Counted from the stretch's first letter, positions 9,091 to 19,150 are shown. The stretch: 43,584 nt of DNA from Nocardioides sp. URHA0020 (GCF_000620705.1 NZ_KK211168.1:589633-633216); one strand, 5' to 3'. Made by a program: numbers and translations. The notes: generated from the sequence alone by a model not told the origin.

Positions 9091-9423
9091 CGGGGGGCTC
9101 CTGGAGCTCGGAAATCCAATTGTTACGTCCGCTCCGAATCTACCTGCGACACGCCGGAGGACGATGTAGGCACGCCTGCCAGGGGCGGGTCTAGCGTGAT
9201 CAGGACTTCCCCGGGTCAGGCACGATCGAACACCACCCTGTTAGACCAGTAGCGAAATCTCTCCACGCTCAGGCTCTCAACGCATGGAATTCTGCCGATG
9301 AGGGAAACACAGCATGATTGGATGACGTGTCGGGCACCACGCGGCACCTGCACCAAGGTGGGAATCTTGGAGCCAGTGGCTACGTTGAGCCAGATACCGA
9401 GGCACGAAGAGAAAGAGGCCGAT
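9091..9423. promoter_or_regulatory. Divergent promoter region between parE and the DUF7455 gene
   Basis: About 330 bases without a convincing gene. The parE side holds AGGAG at 9098-9102 and, on the minus strand, TAGATT (a TANNNT -10 candidate) some 35 bases above the ATC. The other side has GAAAGAGG just before the GTG at 9424. The middle is less GC-rich than the neighbours, as promoters usually are here. No clear -35 boxes were identified. Confidence 0.4.
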
Positions 9424-9648
9424 GTGACCACTGCACTAGCCCCCAACACCGCAGCGCTCAGCGCCGTGGACCGTTGCGACCGTTGCGGCGCCCAGGCCTA
9501 CCTCCGTGTGGAGCTCCAGTCGGGGGGTGAGCTGCTCTTCTGCGCTCACCACGCCCGCGAGCACGGAGACAAGCTCAAGGAGATCGCCGCCAACGTCGTC
9601 GACGAGACCCACAAGCTCGCGCCCACGCCGCCCGCCGTCACCGACTGA
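9424..9648 (+). CDS. DUF7455 small zinc-binding protein
   Basis: A 74-residue protein with Cys18-x2-Cys21 (CDRCG) and Cys40 followed by AHHAREH (His42, His43, His47), a likely structural zinc site. This is the arrangement of the actinobacterial DUF7455 family, usually found beside parE and the primary sigma factor gene, as here. Function is unknown. The frame is open upstream to 9298, but the GTG at 9424 is preceded by GAAAGAGG at good spacing and begins the usual MTTALAPNTAALSAVDRCD N-terminus. A strong terminator follows 31 bases after the stop. Confidence 0.82.
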   Translation: MTTALAPNTAALSAVDRCDRCGAQAYLRVELQSGGELLFCAHHAREHGDKLKEIAANVVDETHKLAPTPPAVTD

Positions 9649-9679
9649 CGTAGGTCACCCGACCTCCGCCACACTCTCC

Positions 9680-9714
9680 GAAGCGGCCCCAGACACGATG
9701 TCTGGGGCCGCTTC
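9680..9714 (+). terminator. Intrinsic terminator after the DUF7455 gene
   Basis: Perfect 16-bp stem GAAGCGGCCCCAGACA / TGTCTGGGGCCGCTTC around a CGA loop. The tail is not T-rich, which is common in high-GC actinomycetes. It separates the DUF7455 gene from the DUF456 gene. Confidence 0.85.
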
Positions 9715-9724
9715 GCATGTGTGA

Positions 9725-9730
9725 CAGGGT
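9725..9730 (+). promoter_or_regulatory. -10 element for leaderless DUF456 gene
   Basis: CAGGGT stands exactly six bases before the GTG start at 9737, with A and T at the two conserved positions. There is no Shine-Dalgarno sequence in between. It directly follows the terminator hairpin. Confidence 0.4.
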
Positions 9731-9736
9731 GCTGCC

Positions 9737-10213
9737 GTGACCACCACCACCGCGATCGCCGCCCTCCTCGTCGCGGTCGGGCTGGTGGGCATCCTGGTGC
9801 CGATCCTGCCGGGGTCGGTGCTGGTGGTCGCCGGCATCCTGGTGTGGGCATGGGCGACCGGTGGCGCCGCCGCCTGGACCGTCTTCGCGGTCGCGACGGC
9901 ACTCGTCGTCGCCGGCGCGGTCGTCAAGTACGTCGTACCGGGTCGTCGGCTGCAGGTCGCGGGGATCCCGCCCGCGACCCAGCTGGTCGGGGCCGTCGTC
10001 GGCGTCGTCGGCTTCTTCGTGGTCCCCGTGGTCGGGCTGTTCCTCGGCTTCGTGCTGGGCATCTACTTGGCCGAGCTGGTCCGCGTCGGCGGCAAGGAGG
10101 CGTGGCCCTCGACGGTCCACTCCCTCAAGGCGGTCGGGCTGAGCATCGTCATCGAGCTGCTGGCCGCCTTCGCCGCGACCGTCGTCTGGGTCGCCGGGGC
10201 GGTCGCGACATGA
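9737..10213 (+). CDS. DUF456 domain membrane protein
   Basis: A 158-residue integral membrane protein with about four or five hydrophobic segments. The segment LVGILVPILPGSVLVVAGILVWAW is typical of DUF456, with the conserved Pro-Gly turn between two helices (PILPGS). A second glycine-rich block follows at residues 80-115 (VGAVVGVVGFFVVPVVGLFLG). The biochemical role of the family is not known. Its stop overlaps the next start (ATGA at 10210-10213), so it is translationally coupled to the EamA transporter. Confidence 0.85.
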   Translation: MTTTTAIAALLVAVGLVGILVPILPGSVLVVAGILVWAWATGGAAAWTVFAVATALVVAGAVVKYVVPGRRLQVAGIPPATQLVGAVVGVVGFFVVPVVGLFLGFVLGIYLAELVRVGGKEAWPSTVHSLKAVGLSIVIELLAAFAATVVWVAGAVAT

Positions 10214-11067
10214 GCATCCTGCTGTCGCTGCTCGCGGCTGCGTCGTACGGTCTGGGCGACTTCAACGGCGGGATCTTCTCCCGCCGCGGCGGCGCCTGGG
10301 CGGTCTCGCTCGTCGCCCAGCTCTCCGGCACCGCCCTGGTGCTGGTGCTGGTGGCGTTCGACGGCGGCTCCCCCACCGCCGCCGACTTCGCCTGGGCGGT
10401 CCTGGCCGGCGTCGGCAACGGCTTCGGTACGGCGTTCCTCTACCGCGGCCTGTCGTCCGGGCGGATGGGCGTGGTGGCCCCGGTCTCCGGCGTCGGCGCG
10501 GTGCTGGTCCCCGTCGTGGTCGGCGTGCTCACCGGGGAGCGACCCGGGGCGCTGGTCTGGGTCGGCGTGCTGCTCGCGCTCCCCGCGATCTGGCTGGTCT
10601 CCCGCGAGCCGCTGGCCGAGCCGCTGATCGAGCCGCTGCCCGGCCCGACCGAGAGCCCGGGCTCGGGCATCGTCGACGGCGTCCTGGCCGGCCTGGGCTT
10701 CGGCGCGCTCTTCGCCAGCCTGGCCCAGGTCCCGGCGGAGGCGGGCTTCCTCCCCCTCGCGCTCAACCAGCTCATCGCCGGCGGCGCGATCATCGTGGTC
10801 GCGCTCACGCTGCGCCAGGACTGGGTCCCGCGCAACCGCTACGCCCTCGGTGGGGCCATCAGCGGCGCCCTGGGCGCCCTGGCCACCGGCCTCTTCCTGG
10901 TCGCCACCCACCACGGCTACCTGACCGTGGCCGCGGTCATCACCTCGCTCTACCCCGCGTTCACGGTGCTGCTCGCCGCCACCGTGCTCCGCGAGCACGT
11001 GCACCGCACCCAGGCGGTCGGCCTGGCGCTGTGCGCCGGGGCGGTCGTGCTCGTCGCCGCGGGCTGA
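10210..11067 (+). CDS. EamA-family (DMT superfamily) transporter
   Basis: A 285-residue membrane protein with about ten hydrophobic helices in two similar halves, the layout of drug/metabolite transporters. The first half shows YGLGDFNGGIFSRRG and SGRMGVVAPVSGVGAVLVPV, the second half VAAVITSLYPAFTVLLAA, both characteristic of EamA repeats. A charged, Pro/Glu-rich linker (EPLAEPLIEPLPG) separates the halves. Its ATG overlaps the DUF456 stop. Substrate unknown. Confidence 0.85.
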   Translation: MSILLSLLAAASYGLGDFNGGIFSRRGGAWAVSLVAQLSGTALVLVLVAFDGGSPTAADFAWAVLAGVGNGFGTAFLYRGLSSGRMGVVAPVSGVGAVLVPVVVGVLTGERPGALVWVGVLLALPAIWLVSREPLAEPLIEPLPGPTESPGSGIVDGVLAGLGFGALFASLAQVPAEAGFLPLALNQLIAGGAIIVVALTLRQDWVPRNRYALGGAISGALGALATGLFLVATHHGYLTVAAVITSLYPAFTVLLAATVLREHVHRTQAVGLALCAGAVVLVAAG

Positions 11068-11112
11068 GGGGCGCCCGCCCGGTCGAAGACGGCACGGGGT
11101 TGCGTCGTACGG

Positions 11113-11118
11113 CAGAGT
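11113..11118 (+). promoter_or_regulatory. -10 element for leaderless oxidoreductase gene
   Basis: CAGAGT lies six bases before the ATG at 11125. No ribosome site is seen. Same spacing as the other leaderless candidates. Confidence 0.4.
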
Positions 11119-11124
11119 CGAGGC

Positions 11125-12519
11125 ATGAGTCCTCCCGGCGGCGACGCCGACGCTGTCGTCGTCGGCTCCGGGCCCAACGGGCTGGCCGCGGCGGTCACGC
11201 TCGCGCAACGGGGGCTGCGGGTCACCGTGCTCGAGGCGTACGACGAGATCGGCGGCGGCACCCGCACCGCCGAGCTCACGGTGCCGGGCGTCCAGCACGA
11301 CATCTGCTCCGCCATCCACCCCTTCGGCGTCGGCTCGCCGTACCTCTCCTCGCTCCCGCTGGCCGACCACGGCCTGGTCTGGCGGTGGCCGGAGATCGAC
11401 CTGGCCCACCCGCTCGACGACGGCACCGCCGGGGTCATGGTGCGCGACCTGGACGAGACCGGCGCCGGCCTGGGAGCCGACGGCGACCGGTGGCGCTCGG
11501 TCTTCGGCCCGCTCGGGCAGCACTTCGACGAGCTGGCGCCGGACCTCCTCGGCCCGGTGGTGCACCTGCCCCGGCGTCCCGTGCTGATGGCCCGTTTCGG
11601 GATGCGGGCGGCGCTGCCGGCCACCGTGCTCGCTCGCGCGTTCCGCACCGACGCGGCACGCGGGCTCTTCGCGGGCTGTGCGGCGCACGTCTGCCGCCCG
11701 CTCGACCGGCCGACCACCGCCGGCATCGGCGCGACCCTGATCGCGGCGGGTCACCGGCACGGCTGGCCGGTCGCCGAGGGCGGCTCGCGAGCGATCACCG
11801 ACGCCCTGGCCGGCCTGCTGCGCTCGCTCGGCGGCGAGATCCGGACCGGCGTCGAGGTGCGCTCGCTCTCCGACCTGCCCGGGTCGCGGATCACGATGTT
11901 CGACACGACCCCCACCGCGTTCGCCGACATCGCGCGCCTGCCCCGGCCGCGGTGGCGCTACGGCATGGGGGCGTACAAGCTGGACCTGGCCGTGCGCGGC
12001 GGGGTGCCGTGGACCGCGGAGGCCTGCCGCCGGGCCGGCACCGTCCACGTCGGCGGGACCCTGGAGCAGATCGCCGAGGCCGAGGCCCAGGCGGCCCGCG
12101 GCGTGATGCCCGAGCGGCCGTTCGTGCTCGTGGGGCAGCAGTACCTCGCCGACCCGACCCGCTCCGCCGGCGACGTGCACCCGATCTGGGCCTACGCGCA
12201 CGTCCCGCACGCGTACGCCGGCGACGCGACCGACGTGGTGCTCGACCAGCTCGAGCGCTTCGCGCCGGGCCTGCGCGAGCGGATCGTGGCGATGCACGTC
12301 ACCGACCCGGCCGGGTTCGCGGCGTACAACCCCAACTACGTCGGCGGCGACATCGCCTCGGGGGCGGTCACGGTGCCCCAGCTCGTACGGCGCGCGCCGT
12401 ACCGCACGAGGGTGCCGGGCGCCTATCTGTGCTCGTCGTCGACCGCCCCCGGCCCGGGCGTGCACGGGATGTGCGGCCACCTGGCCGCCCGGCAGGCGCT
12501 GGCGGCCCTGGGCGGCTGA
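11125..12519 (+). CDS. FAD/NAD(P)-binding oxidoreductase, phytoene-desaturase-like
   Basis: A 464-residue flavoprotein. The N-terminal dinucleotide fold reads DAVVVGSGPNGLAAAVTLAQRG (about residues 9-30) and is followed by VTVLEAYDEIGGGTRT, the GG doublet that contacts FAD in the amine-oxidase/phytoene-desaturase group. The C-terminus HGMCGHLAARQAL is the usual second FAD-contact segment. No carotenoid partner genes (crtB, crtE) are near, so a carotenoid role is not supported; the NCBI-style name is NAD(P)/FAD-dependent oxidoreductase. It abuts the convergent secreted-protein gene. Confidence 0.83.
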   Translation: MSPPGGDADAVVVGSGPNGLAAAVTLAQRGLRVTVLEAYDEIGGGTRTAELTVPGVQHDICSAIHPFGVGSPYLSSLPLADHGLVWRWPEIDLAHPLDDGTAGVMVRDLDETGAGLGADGDRWRSVFGPLGQHFDELAPDLLGPVVHLPRRPVLMARFGMRAALPATVLARAFRTDAARGLFAGCAAHVCRPLDRPTTAGIGATLIAAGHRHGWPVAEGGSRAITDALAGLLRSLGGEIRTGVEVRSLSDLPGSRITMFDTTPTAFADIARLPRPRWRYGMGAYKLDLAVRGGVPWTAEACRRAGTVHVGGTLEQIAEAEAQAARGVMPERPFVLVGQQYLADPTRSAGDVHPIWAYAHVPHAYAGDATDVVLDQLERFAPGLRERIVAMHVTDPAGFAAYNPNYVGGDIASGAVTVPQLVRRAPYRTRVPGAYLCSSSTAPGPGVHGMCGHLAARQALAALGG

Positions 12520-13065
12520 TCAGCTGCTGGCGAGCCAGGCGGTGTAGGAGCGCCGGGCGCCGAGCCAGTCGGTGATCGGGTGCGAGGCGTCCCACTCGTC
12601 GCGCATCAGCACGGCGATCCGCGCCCGGGCCGGTGACCCGAGACAGGTCCGTGAGCCGACGAACCGCAGGCGGTTGTGGGCGAAGTCGAGGCGCACCCGG
12701 TGACCGCAGGTCAGCGGCTCGCCGACGACCCGCCCGTGGCGCACCCGCATCAGCTGGTAGTCGGTGCCCTCCTGGAGCCCGCTGACGAGCCGGAACTCGG
12801 CGCCCGGCCGGCTCGAGCGGGTGTCGATGCCGATGGTCAGGCTCGCGGGCCCGCCGTCCGAGCGACGCCGCAGGTCGGTGAACCTGACGGTCACCGCCAG
12901 CGTCCGGGCACCGTGGTCGACCTTGACCGCGCGGATGTCGGTCAGCGAGGCGGCGGCGTCGGCCGGGTCGGCGTACCTGCGTTGCTCCGCCTGGGCGGCC
13001 GGCGCCGCGACGAGCGTTGCGCCGAGAGCGGCGGCGGTGAGTGTGGCGACGATCGCGAGCTTCAT
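12520..13065 (-). CDS. Secreted protein of unknown function (181 aa)
   Basis: The N-terminus MKLAIVATLTAAALGATL has a lysine n-region and a hydrophobic core, with a likely signal-peptidase I site after AQA near residue 26. The mature part is beta-rich (IRAVKVDHGARTLAVTVRFTDL; ASLTIGIDT) and has two cysteines (Cys in TCGHR and in RTCLG) that could form a disulphide. I do not recognise the family. The ATG is preceded by GAGGACAG. It lies downstream of the P450 pair on the same strand, 77 bases away. Confidence 0.7.
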   Translation of the reverse strand: MKLAIVATLTAAALGATLVAAPAAQAEQRRYADPADAAASLTDIRAVKVDHGARTLAVTVRFTDLRRRSDGGPASLTIGIDTRSSRPGAEFRLVSGLQEGTDYQLMRVRHGRVVGEPLTCGHRVRLDFAHNRLRFVGSRTCLGSPARARIAVLMRDEWDASHPITDWLGARRSYTAWLASS

Positions 13066-13142
13066 CTGTCCTCCGGACGTCGGGGTCTGCCTCTTCAGAC
13101 TCCTGGAGTGCCGGGAAGGTTGCAAGCGGGTTGCGGCGTGTC

Positions 13143-14402
13143 TCAGGCGGTGTGGACCGGCACGCTCCGCGGACCACGCACCAGCGGCATGGTCCGCATC
13201 CGGGTGGCGCCGGCTCGTCGCAGCCTCGGCATCCGCTGCGCCAGCGCCTGGAGGACGGCGGTGCCCTCGAGCTCGGCGATCGGTCGACCCACGCAGCGGT
13301 GGATGCCGCTGGAGAAGGCCAGGTGGTCGAAGACGTCGTCGCGGGACAGGTCGAAGACGTCGGGGTCCCCGAAGACCGCCGGGTCGCGGTTCGCCCCGCC
13401 GATCAGGACGTTGACCCACTGCCCGCGGCGGATCGGCTGCCCGGCGATCTCGGTGTCGTCGAAGGAGACTCGACCGGTGCGCTGGACGGGCGCGTCGTAG
13501 CGCAGCGACTCCTGGACCGCCGCGTGGGCCAGCGCCGGGTCGGAGACCAGCAGGGCCCACTGGTCGGGGTGGTCGAGCAGCGCGTTGACGACGTTGCCGA
13601 CTAGGTTGACGGTGGTCTCGAACCCCGCGATGAGCAGCATCCGGCACAGCGGCACCAGCTCGACGGCCCGGATCTCGGCGTCGCCGTCCCCCTCCGCGGC
13701 GAGGAGGACGCTGATCAGGTCGTCGCCCGGGTCGGAGCGCCGACGCTCGATGATGTCCTCGAAGAGACGCACCATCGCCGTGGCGGCCACCGAGACGTCG
13801 CGGGCCTGACGCAGGGAGCGGAAGCCGGCCGCGGCGCCGCCGAGGGTCTCGCCGTACGACGCCAGCACGGCGCCGTCCTCGGCGGGGATGCCCAGCAGCC
13901 GGTTGATCACCGCGACCGGCAGGGGCTCGGCGAGCGCGGGCATCACGTCGAAGGTCGCCGTCCCGCCGACGTCGTCGAGGAGCCCGTCGACGGTCTCCTC
14001 GATCATCTTGGTGAACTCCGCCAGCCGGCGCGCGCTGAGCACGGGCGCCACGAGCCGCCGCAGCCGGGTGTGGTCGGGCGGGTTGTGGGTGAGGAAGGAG
14101 CGGTCCAGCGCGGGCTCCGGTGGGGCGGCACCCTCGGGCTCCACCCCGAAGCGGCGATCGCGCAGGAGCTGCTTGCAGATCGCGTGGTCGGCCGAGGCGA
14201 GGTGGCCCGACGGCGTCGTCACGAAGGGGCCGGCCGCGCGGATCCGGTCGTAGATCGGGTACGGGTCACCGGCGCCGATCGCGTTCAGCCGGGCGACGTC
14301 GTCGTGGCGCAGGTGCGCGTCGATGAGCCCGCGGACGCGGCCGCCGTACAGGTGCGTGGTGAAGCGAGCCGCCTGCCGCAGCTGCTGGGACGAGACCGCC
14401 AC
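13143..14402 (-). CDS. Cytochrome P450 (tandem copy A)
   Basis: A 419-residue soluble bacterial P450. The heme ligand is Cys370 in FSSGIHRCVG. The I-helix oxygen-binding motif is AGFETT, the K-helix ExxR is ESLR, and HNPPDHTRLRRLV is the conserved segment of the C-helix side. It is a close paralogue of the next gene upstream: both end exactly 50 residues after and including the heme cysteine and share most motifs. The GTG start matches the paralogue's N-terminus. No dedicated ferredoxin or reductase gene is adjacent. Substrate unknown. Confidence 0.92.
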   Translation of the reverse strand: MAVSSQQLRQAARFTTHLYGGRVRGLIDAHLRHDDVARLNAIGAGDPYPIYDRIRAAGPFVTTPSGHLASADHAICKQLLRDRRFGVEPEGAAPPEPALDRSFLTHNPPDHTRLRRLVAPVLSARRLAEFTKMIEETVDGLLDDVGGTATFDVMPALAEPLPVAVINRLLGIPAEDGAVLASYGETLGGAAAGFRSLRQARDVSVAATAMVRLFEDIIERRRSDPGDDLISVLLAAEGDGDAEIRAVELVPLCRMLLIAGFETTVNLVGNVVNALLDHPDQWALLVSDPALAHAAVQESLRYDAPVQRTGRVSFDDTEIAGQPIRRGQWVNVLIGGANRDPAVFGDPDVFDLSRDDVFDHLAFSSGIHRCVGRPIAELEGTAVLQALAQRMPRLRRAGATRMRTMPLVRGPRSVPVHTA

Positions 14403-14478
14403 GTCGCGCGTCAGCCTCGGGGCCGGTGGGCTGCGGCGGGAGGGCGGTGCTTGAACACGAAACCAAGCGTACTGACGC

Positions 14479-15732
14479 TCAGCTCGCTCGCACCGGCAGG
14501 CTCAGCGGTCCGCGGATCAGCGTCGCGTTGCGGCGTCGTACGGGGCCGGCGCGGCGCAGCCCCGGCATCCGCTCGACCAGCAGGCGCAGGGCCACGGTCG
14601 CCTCCAGCTCGGCCAGCGGACGGCCGACGCAGTGGTGGATGCCGCTGGAGAAGGCCAGGTGCTCGGCGCCGTCGGCGCGGGTGAGGTCGAAGACGTCGGG
14701 GTCGTGGAAGACGGCCGGGTCGCGGTTGGCCCCGCCGAGGAGCACGTTGACCCACTGCTCGCGGCGTACGGCGTACCCGCCCAGCTCGACGTCGTCCCAG
14801 GAGGCGCGAGCGGTGCGCTGGACGGGCGGGTCGAAGCGCAGCGTCTCCTGGACCGCGGCACCGGCCAGGTCGGGGTCGGCCACCAGCAGCGCCCACTGCT
14901 CGGGGTGGTCGAGGAGCGCGTTGACCGCGTTGCCGATCAGGTTGACGGTCGTCTCGAACCCGGCGATCAGCAGCAGCCCGCACAGCGGCACCAGCTCGGC
15001 CGGGTGGACCACGTCGTCGGCCTCGGCCGCCACCAGCGCGCTGATCAGGTCGTCCTGCGGATCGGCCCGGCGGCGTGCGAAGAGGTCCTCGAAGAGCGCC
15101 TCCAGGTCCCGGTTGGCCGCCATCACCTGGCGGGCGTGGCGCAGGGACCGCAGCCCGGACAGCGCGCTGCCGAGCGCCATGCCGTACCTCATGAACGCAT
15201 CGCCGTCGGCGTCCGGGATCCCCAGCAGGTCGGTGATCACGGCGATGGGCAGCGGCGCGGCCAGCGCGGGGACCAGGTCGATCTCGTCCGCCGCGGCGGC
15301 GTCGTCGAGCAGGCCGGTCACCGTCTTCTCGACGGCGCCGCGGAAGTCGGCCATCCGGCGCGGGCTGAAGGCCGGTGCGACCAGGCGTCGCAGCCGCGTG
15401 TGGTCGGGCGGGTTGCGGTCCAGGAACGAGAGGTCGAAGTCGTGCGGCGGGCCCTGGCCCTCGGGCTGCACGCCGAAGCGCCGGCTGCGCAGGATCTCCT
15501 TGCACAGCGCGTGGTCGACGGTCGCGAGGTTGCCCATCGGGGTGACGACGAACGGTCCCTGCGAGCGGAGCTGCTCGTAGATCGGGTACGGGTCGTCGCG
15601 ACCCGGCGCGAACCGGAGCCGGGCGAAGGGGATCCGCCGTACGTAGGCCTCGTAGGCGCCGCGCGCCTGCTCGCCGTACAGCTGGGACGCGAAACGGGCC
15701 GCGCTGCGCAGCTGCGCAACCCGGCCCGTCAT
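14479..15732 (-). CDS. Cytochrome P450 (tandem copy B)
   Basis: A 417-residue P450 with heme Cys368 in FSSGIHHCVG, I-helix AGFETT, ExxR as ETLR, and RNPPDHTRLRRLV. The N-terminal segments (RSAARFASQLYGEQARG; DDPYPIYEQLRSQGPFV) align with copy A without large gaps, so the pair arose by tandem duplication. The start lies 13 bases after the sigA stop on the same strand, so read-through from sigA could transcribe it; no separate promoter is obvious in that short space. Substrate unknown. Confidence 0.92.
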   Translation of the reverse strand: MTGRVAQLRSAARFASQLYGEQARGAYEAYVRRIPFARLRFAPGRDDPYPIYEQLRSQGPFVVTPMGNLATVDHALCKEILRSRRFGVQPEGQGPPHDFDLSFLDRNPPDHTRLRRLVAPAFSPRRMADFRGAVEKTVTGLLDDAAAADEIDLVPALAAPLPIAVITDLLGIPDADGDAFMRYGMALGSALSGLRSLRHARQVMAANRDLEALFEDLFARRRADPQDDLISALVAAEADDVVHPAELVPLCGLLLIAGFETTVNLIGNAVNALLDHPEQWALLVADPDLAGAAVQETLRFDPPVQRTARASWDDVELGGYAVRREQWVNVLLGGANRDPAVFHDPDVFDLTRADGAEHLAFSSGIHHCVGRPLAELEATVALRLLVERMPGLRRAGPVRRRNATLIRGPLSLPVRAS

Positions 15733-15745
15733 CGGCGTGCTGGAC

Positions 15746-17239
<1,494 letters not shown>

Positions 17240-17382
17240 GAACACCTCTCGTCAACGACGGTCAAAACAGATCTTGGGCGCGGCCCGTCCCGGAGACGTC
17301 AAGAGCCGCGTTCGTCATTCTGCCACGCACTCCCAACGAATCGGGCAACCGGGCCGTGCGTGGGCGAGGTTCAGCCCTTCGA

Positions 17383-18603
17383 TCACCCGCTCTGCGGTAG
17401 GACCAGCGGCCCCATCGCAGGCACATCGGCCACCGGCTCGCACGTCAGTGCGACTACATCGCAGCGCGCAAGCTCGTTGGTCCTCTTCCGCCGAGAAACC
17501 AGCAGGAGGGTGTCGTTCGACTCCCACGCGGCTATCCGCCACTCGTCCGTCGACTCCGGCAGCGGCAGCCGAGCCGGTTCTCCGCCGTCGGGGCCGACGA
17601 ACGAGACCGCTTCCGGGTAGAGGTCGTAGGCATAGATCGTGCCGTCCTCGTTCCAGGATCCGTCGGAGGCCTGCGGTACCTGCCGGGTCGAGCTGAAATG
17701 CCCCGAGCCGTCGACGCGCACGAGGGTCGCGGGTCCCGAGGAGTCGGGCCCGGAGTAGGCGATGCCCCCCGGCCACGCCGGGACTCCTCCCATGCTCGCC
17801 CCGTCAGCACCGACCTCGGCGACCGTGATGGTTCCTTGCCGTGGGTCCCACAGCGCCGGTGGGTTCCGGTCGGTGTCGTAGAGCACCAAGCGGCCATCGT
17901 CGGTGTATCCCTGTATCTGAGGAACCCCGACCGCGTCCCCCTCGCAGCACTCCACGTCCGCCGTCTGCGGGAGCGACGCGGAGACTCGCCCTCCCTCGAG
18001 GTCGTAGTCGACCAGCAAGAGATCCAGTCGTGATGCCGACAGCCCGGACACGTTCGGAAGTGGATGGGACGCCACGGTCTCGACCCACGCGACGTGGGTG
18101 CCGTCCGACGAGATGACCGGATCGCTCGCGTAGGGGTGCCCGGCCGGGAGGGGACGGAGCGGACCGTCGCCACGGATGACTCGATAGACAGGCTTGCGGA
18201 ACGAGACCAGGGTCGTGCCCCCGCGGAAGGCGATCTCCGGCTCGGACGGCATCGGGTAGGTCGTGCTCCCCACGTGCAGCACGCCGTCGCTCCACCACGG
18301 CACGTCGGTGTCCGGCACTGCGGGGAGTGCTGCGGTCGTCGGGGACGGGGAGGTCGAGCTCGTCGGCGTGGGCGACGGGCCGGCCGGTCGCGGCGCGGCG
18401 TCGGGCGAGTGACCGACCAGGGTCGCAGTCACGCCGACGGCCACTACCGCGACAACGACGGCGGCACCCGAAAGGATCCCGTGCCGTCGCGTCCGCTCAC
18501 GTCGCCCGAGCGCGGCAACGCCGGGGACGTTGATCGTAGGTGTCGCCGCAGCGTGCTCGACCTGTGTCAGCTCGCGGCGCAGCCGGTGCTCGAGGTCAGT
18601 CAT
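17383..18603 (-). CDS. Membrane-anchored beta-propeller-like partner of the ECF sigma factor
   Basis: A 406-residue single-pass membrane protein. Residues 1-42 are cytoplasmic and charged, ILSGAAVVVAVVAVGVTAT forms one helix, and a Pro/Ser/Thr linker leads to an outside domain with repeated beta-propeller-like units (ISSDGTHVAWVE; YTDDGRLVLYD; WNEDGTIYAYD). Cysteines occur in ECCEGD and CDVVALTC. The ATG overlaps the sigma gene's end by 8 bp, so the two are coupled. Position and topology suggest an anti-sigma or sensor role, but I see no zinc-finger anti-sigma motif (HxxxCxxC) in the cytoplasmic part. Confidence 0.72.
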   Translation of the reverse strand: MTDLEHRLRRELTQVEHAAATPTINVPGVAALGRRERTRRHGILSGAAVVVAVVAVGVTATLVGHSPDAAPRPAGPSPTPTSSTSPSPTTAALPAVPDTDVPWWSDGVLHVGSTTYPMPSEPEIAFRGGTTLVSFRKPVYRVIRGDGPLRPLPAGHPYASDPVISSDGTHVAWVETVASHPLPNVSGLSASRLDLLLVDYDLEGGRVSASLPQTADVECCEGDAVGVPQIQGYTDDGRLVLYDTDRNPPALWDPRQGTITVAEVGADGASMGGVPAWPGGIAYSGPDSSGPATLVRVDGSGHFSSTRQVPQASDGSWNEDGTIYAYDLYPEAVSFVGPDGGEPARLPLPESTDEWRIAAWESNDTLLLVSRRKRTNELARCDVVALTCEPVADVPAMGPLVLPQSG

Positions 18604-19087
18604 TGCCTCGTCCTTCCTGGTCGGCCATGCGCTGGCGCAACGTCGCGAGTGCCGCGGCGGCGGTGGACTTCACGGTCCCGGGTGCACATCCGAGCGCGTG
18701 GGCGATATCGGCCTCGCTCAGGTCGTTCGCGTACCGCAGCACGATCACCGCCCGTTGGCGCGGCGGCAGGGCGCGCACGTGCGGCCACAGCGTGAGGGCC
18801 GTGTCGACCTCTGGATCGCGCATCGCGACGTCGGGCGGCGAGCTGACCAGGTGCTCCCGGGTGTGGCGCGCCGGCCGGCGCCCCGAGATGTAGGCGTTGA
18901 CCAGCACCCGCCGCGCGTAGCCCTCGACCGACTTCGCCCGGGCGGCGCGGGACCAGGACACGAACAGCTTCACCAGCGACACCTGCACGAGGTCCTCGGC
19001 GTCGGCCCGCGACCCCGTGAGCAGGTAGGCGGTGCGGAAGAGCGCCGGCCCTCGGGCCGCAACGAACTCCTCGTAGGAAGCGCTCAC
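18596..19087 (-). CDS. SigE-family ECF RNA polymerase sigma factor
   Basis: Alternative sigma factor of 163 residues. Region 2 spans YEEFVAARGPALFRTAYLLTG through ADAEDLVQVSLVKLFVSW; region 4 spans LPPRQRAVIVLRYANDLSEADIAHALGC with APGTVKSTAAAALATLR as the recognition helix. This is the pattern of the actinobacterial SigE70 group. Three GTG codons are possible (19117, 19102, 19087); 19087 is chosen because GGAAGG stands seven bases upstream and MSASYEEFVAAR is the usual start. The coupled downstream gene is the likely regulator. Signal and target genes are unknown. Confidence 0.9.
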   Translation of the reverse strand: MSASYEEFVAARGPALFRTAYLLTGSRADAEDLVQVSLVKLFVSWSRAARAKSVEGYARRVLVNAYISGRRPARHTREHLVSSPPDVAMRDPEVDTALTLWPHVRALPPRQRAVIVLRYANDLSEADIAHALGCAPGTVKSTAAAALATLRQRMADQEGRGND

Positions 19088-19150
19088 TGCGCTTCCTTCC
19101 ACTATCTCGACACTCACAACAACTCAGACGCCGCCGGTGCTCGGTTCGGT

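Noticed and set aside
6904..9252. A 782-codon plus-strand frame over parE
   Set aside because: Antisense shadow of a clear GHKL/TOPRIM gene; repetitive composition without recognisable motifs.
10063..12480. An 805-codon minus-strand frame over DUF456, EamA and FAD-enzyme genes
   Set aside because: Shadow of three good plus-strand genes.
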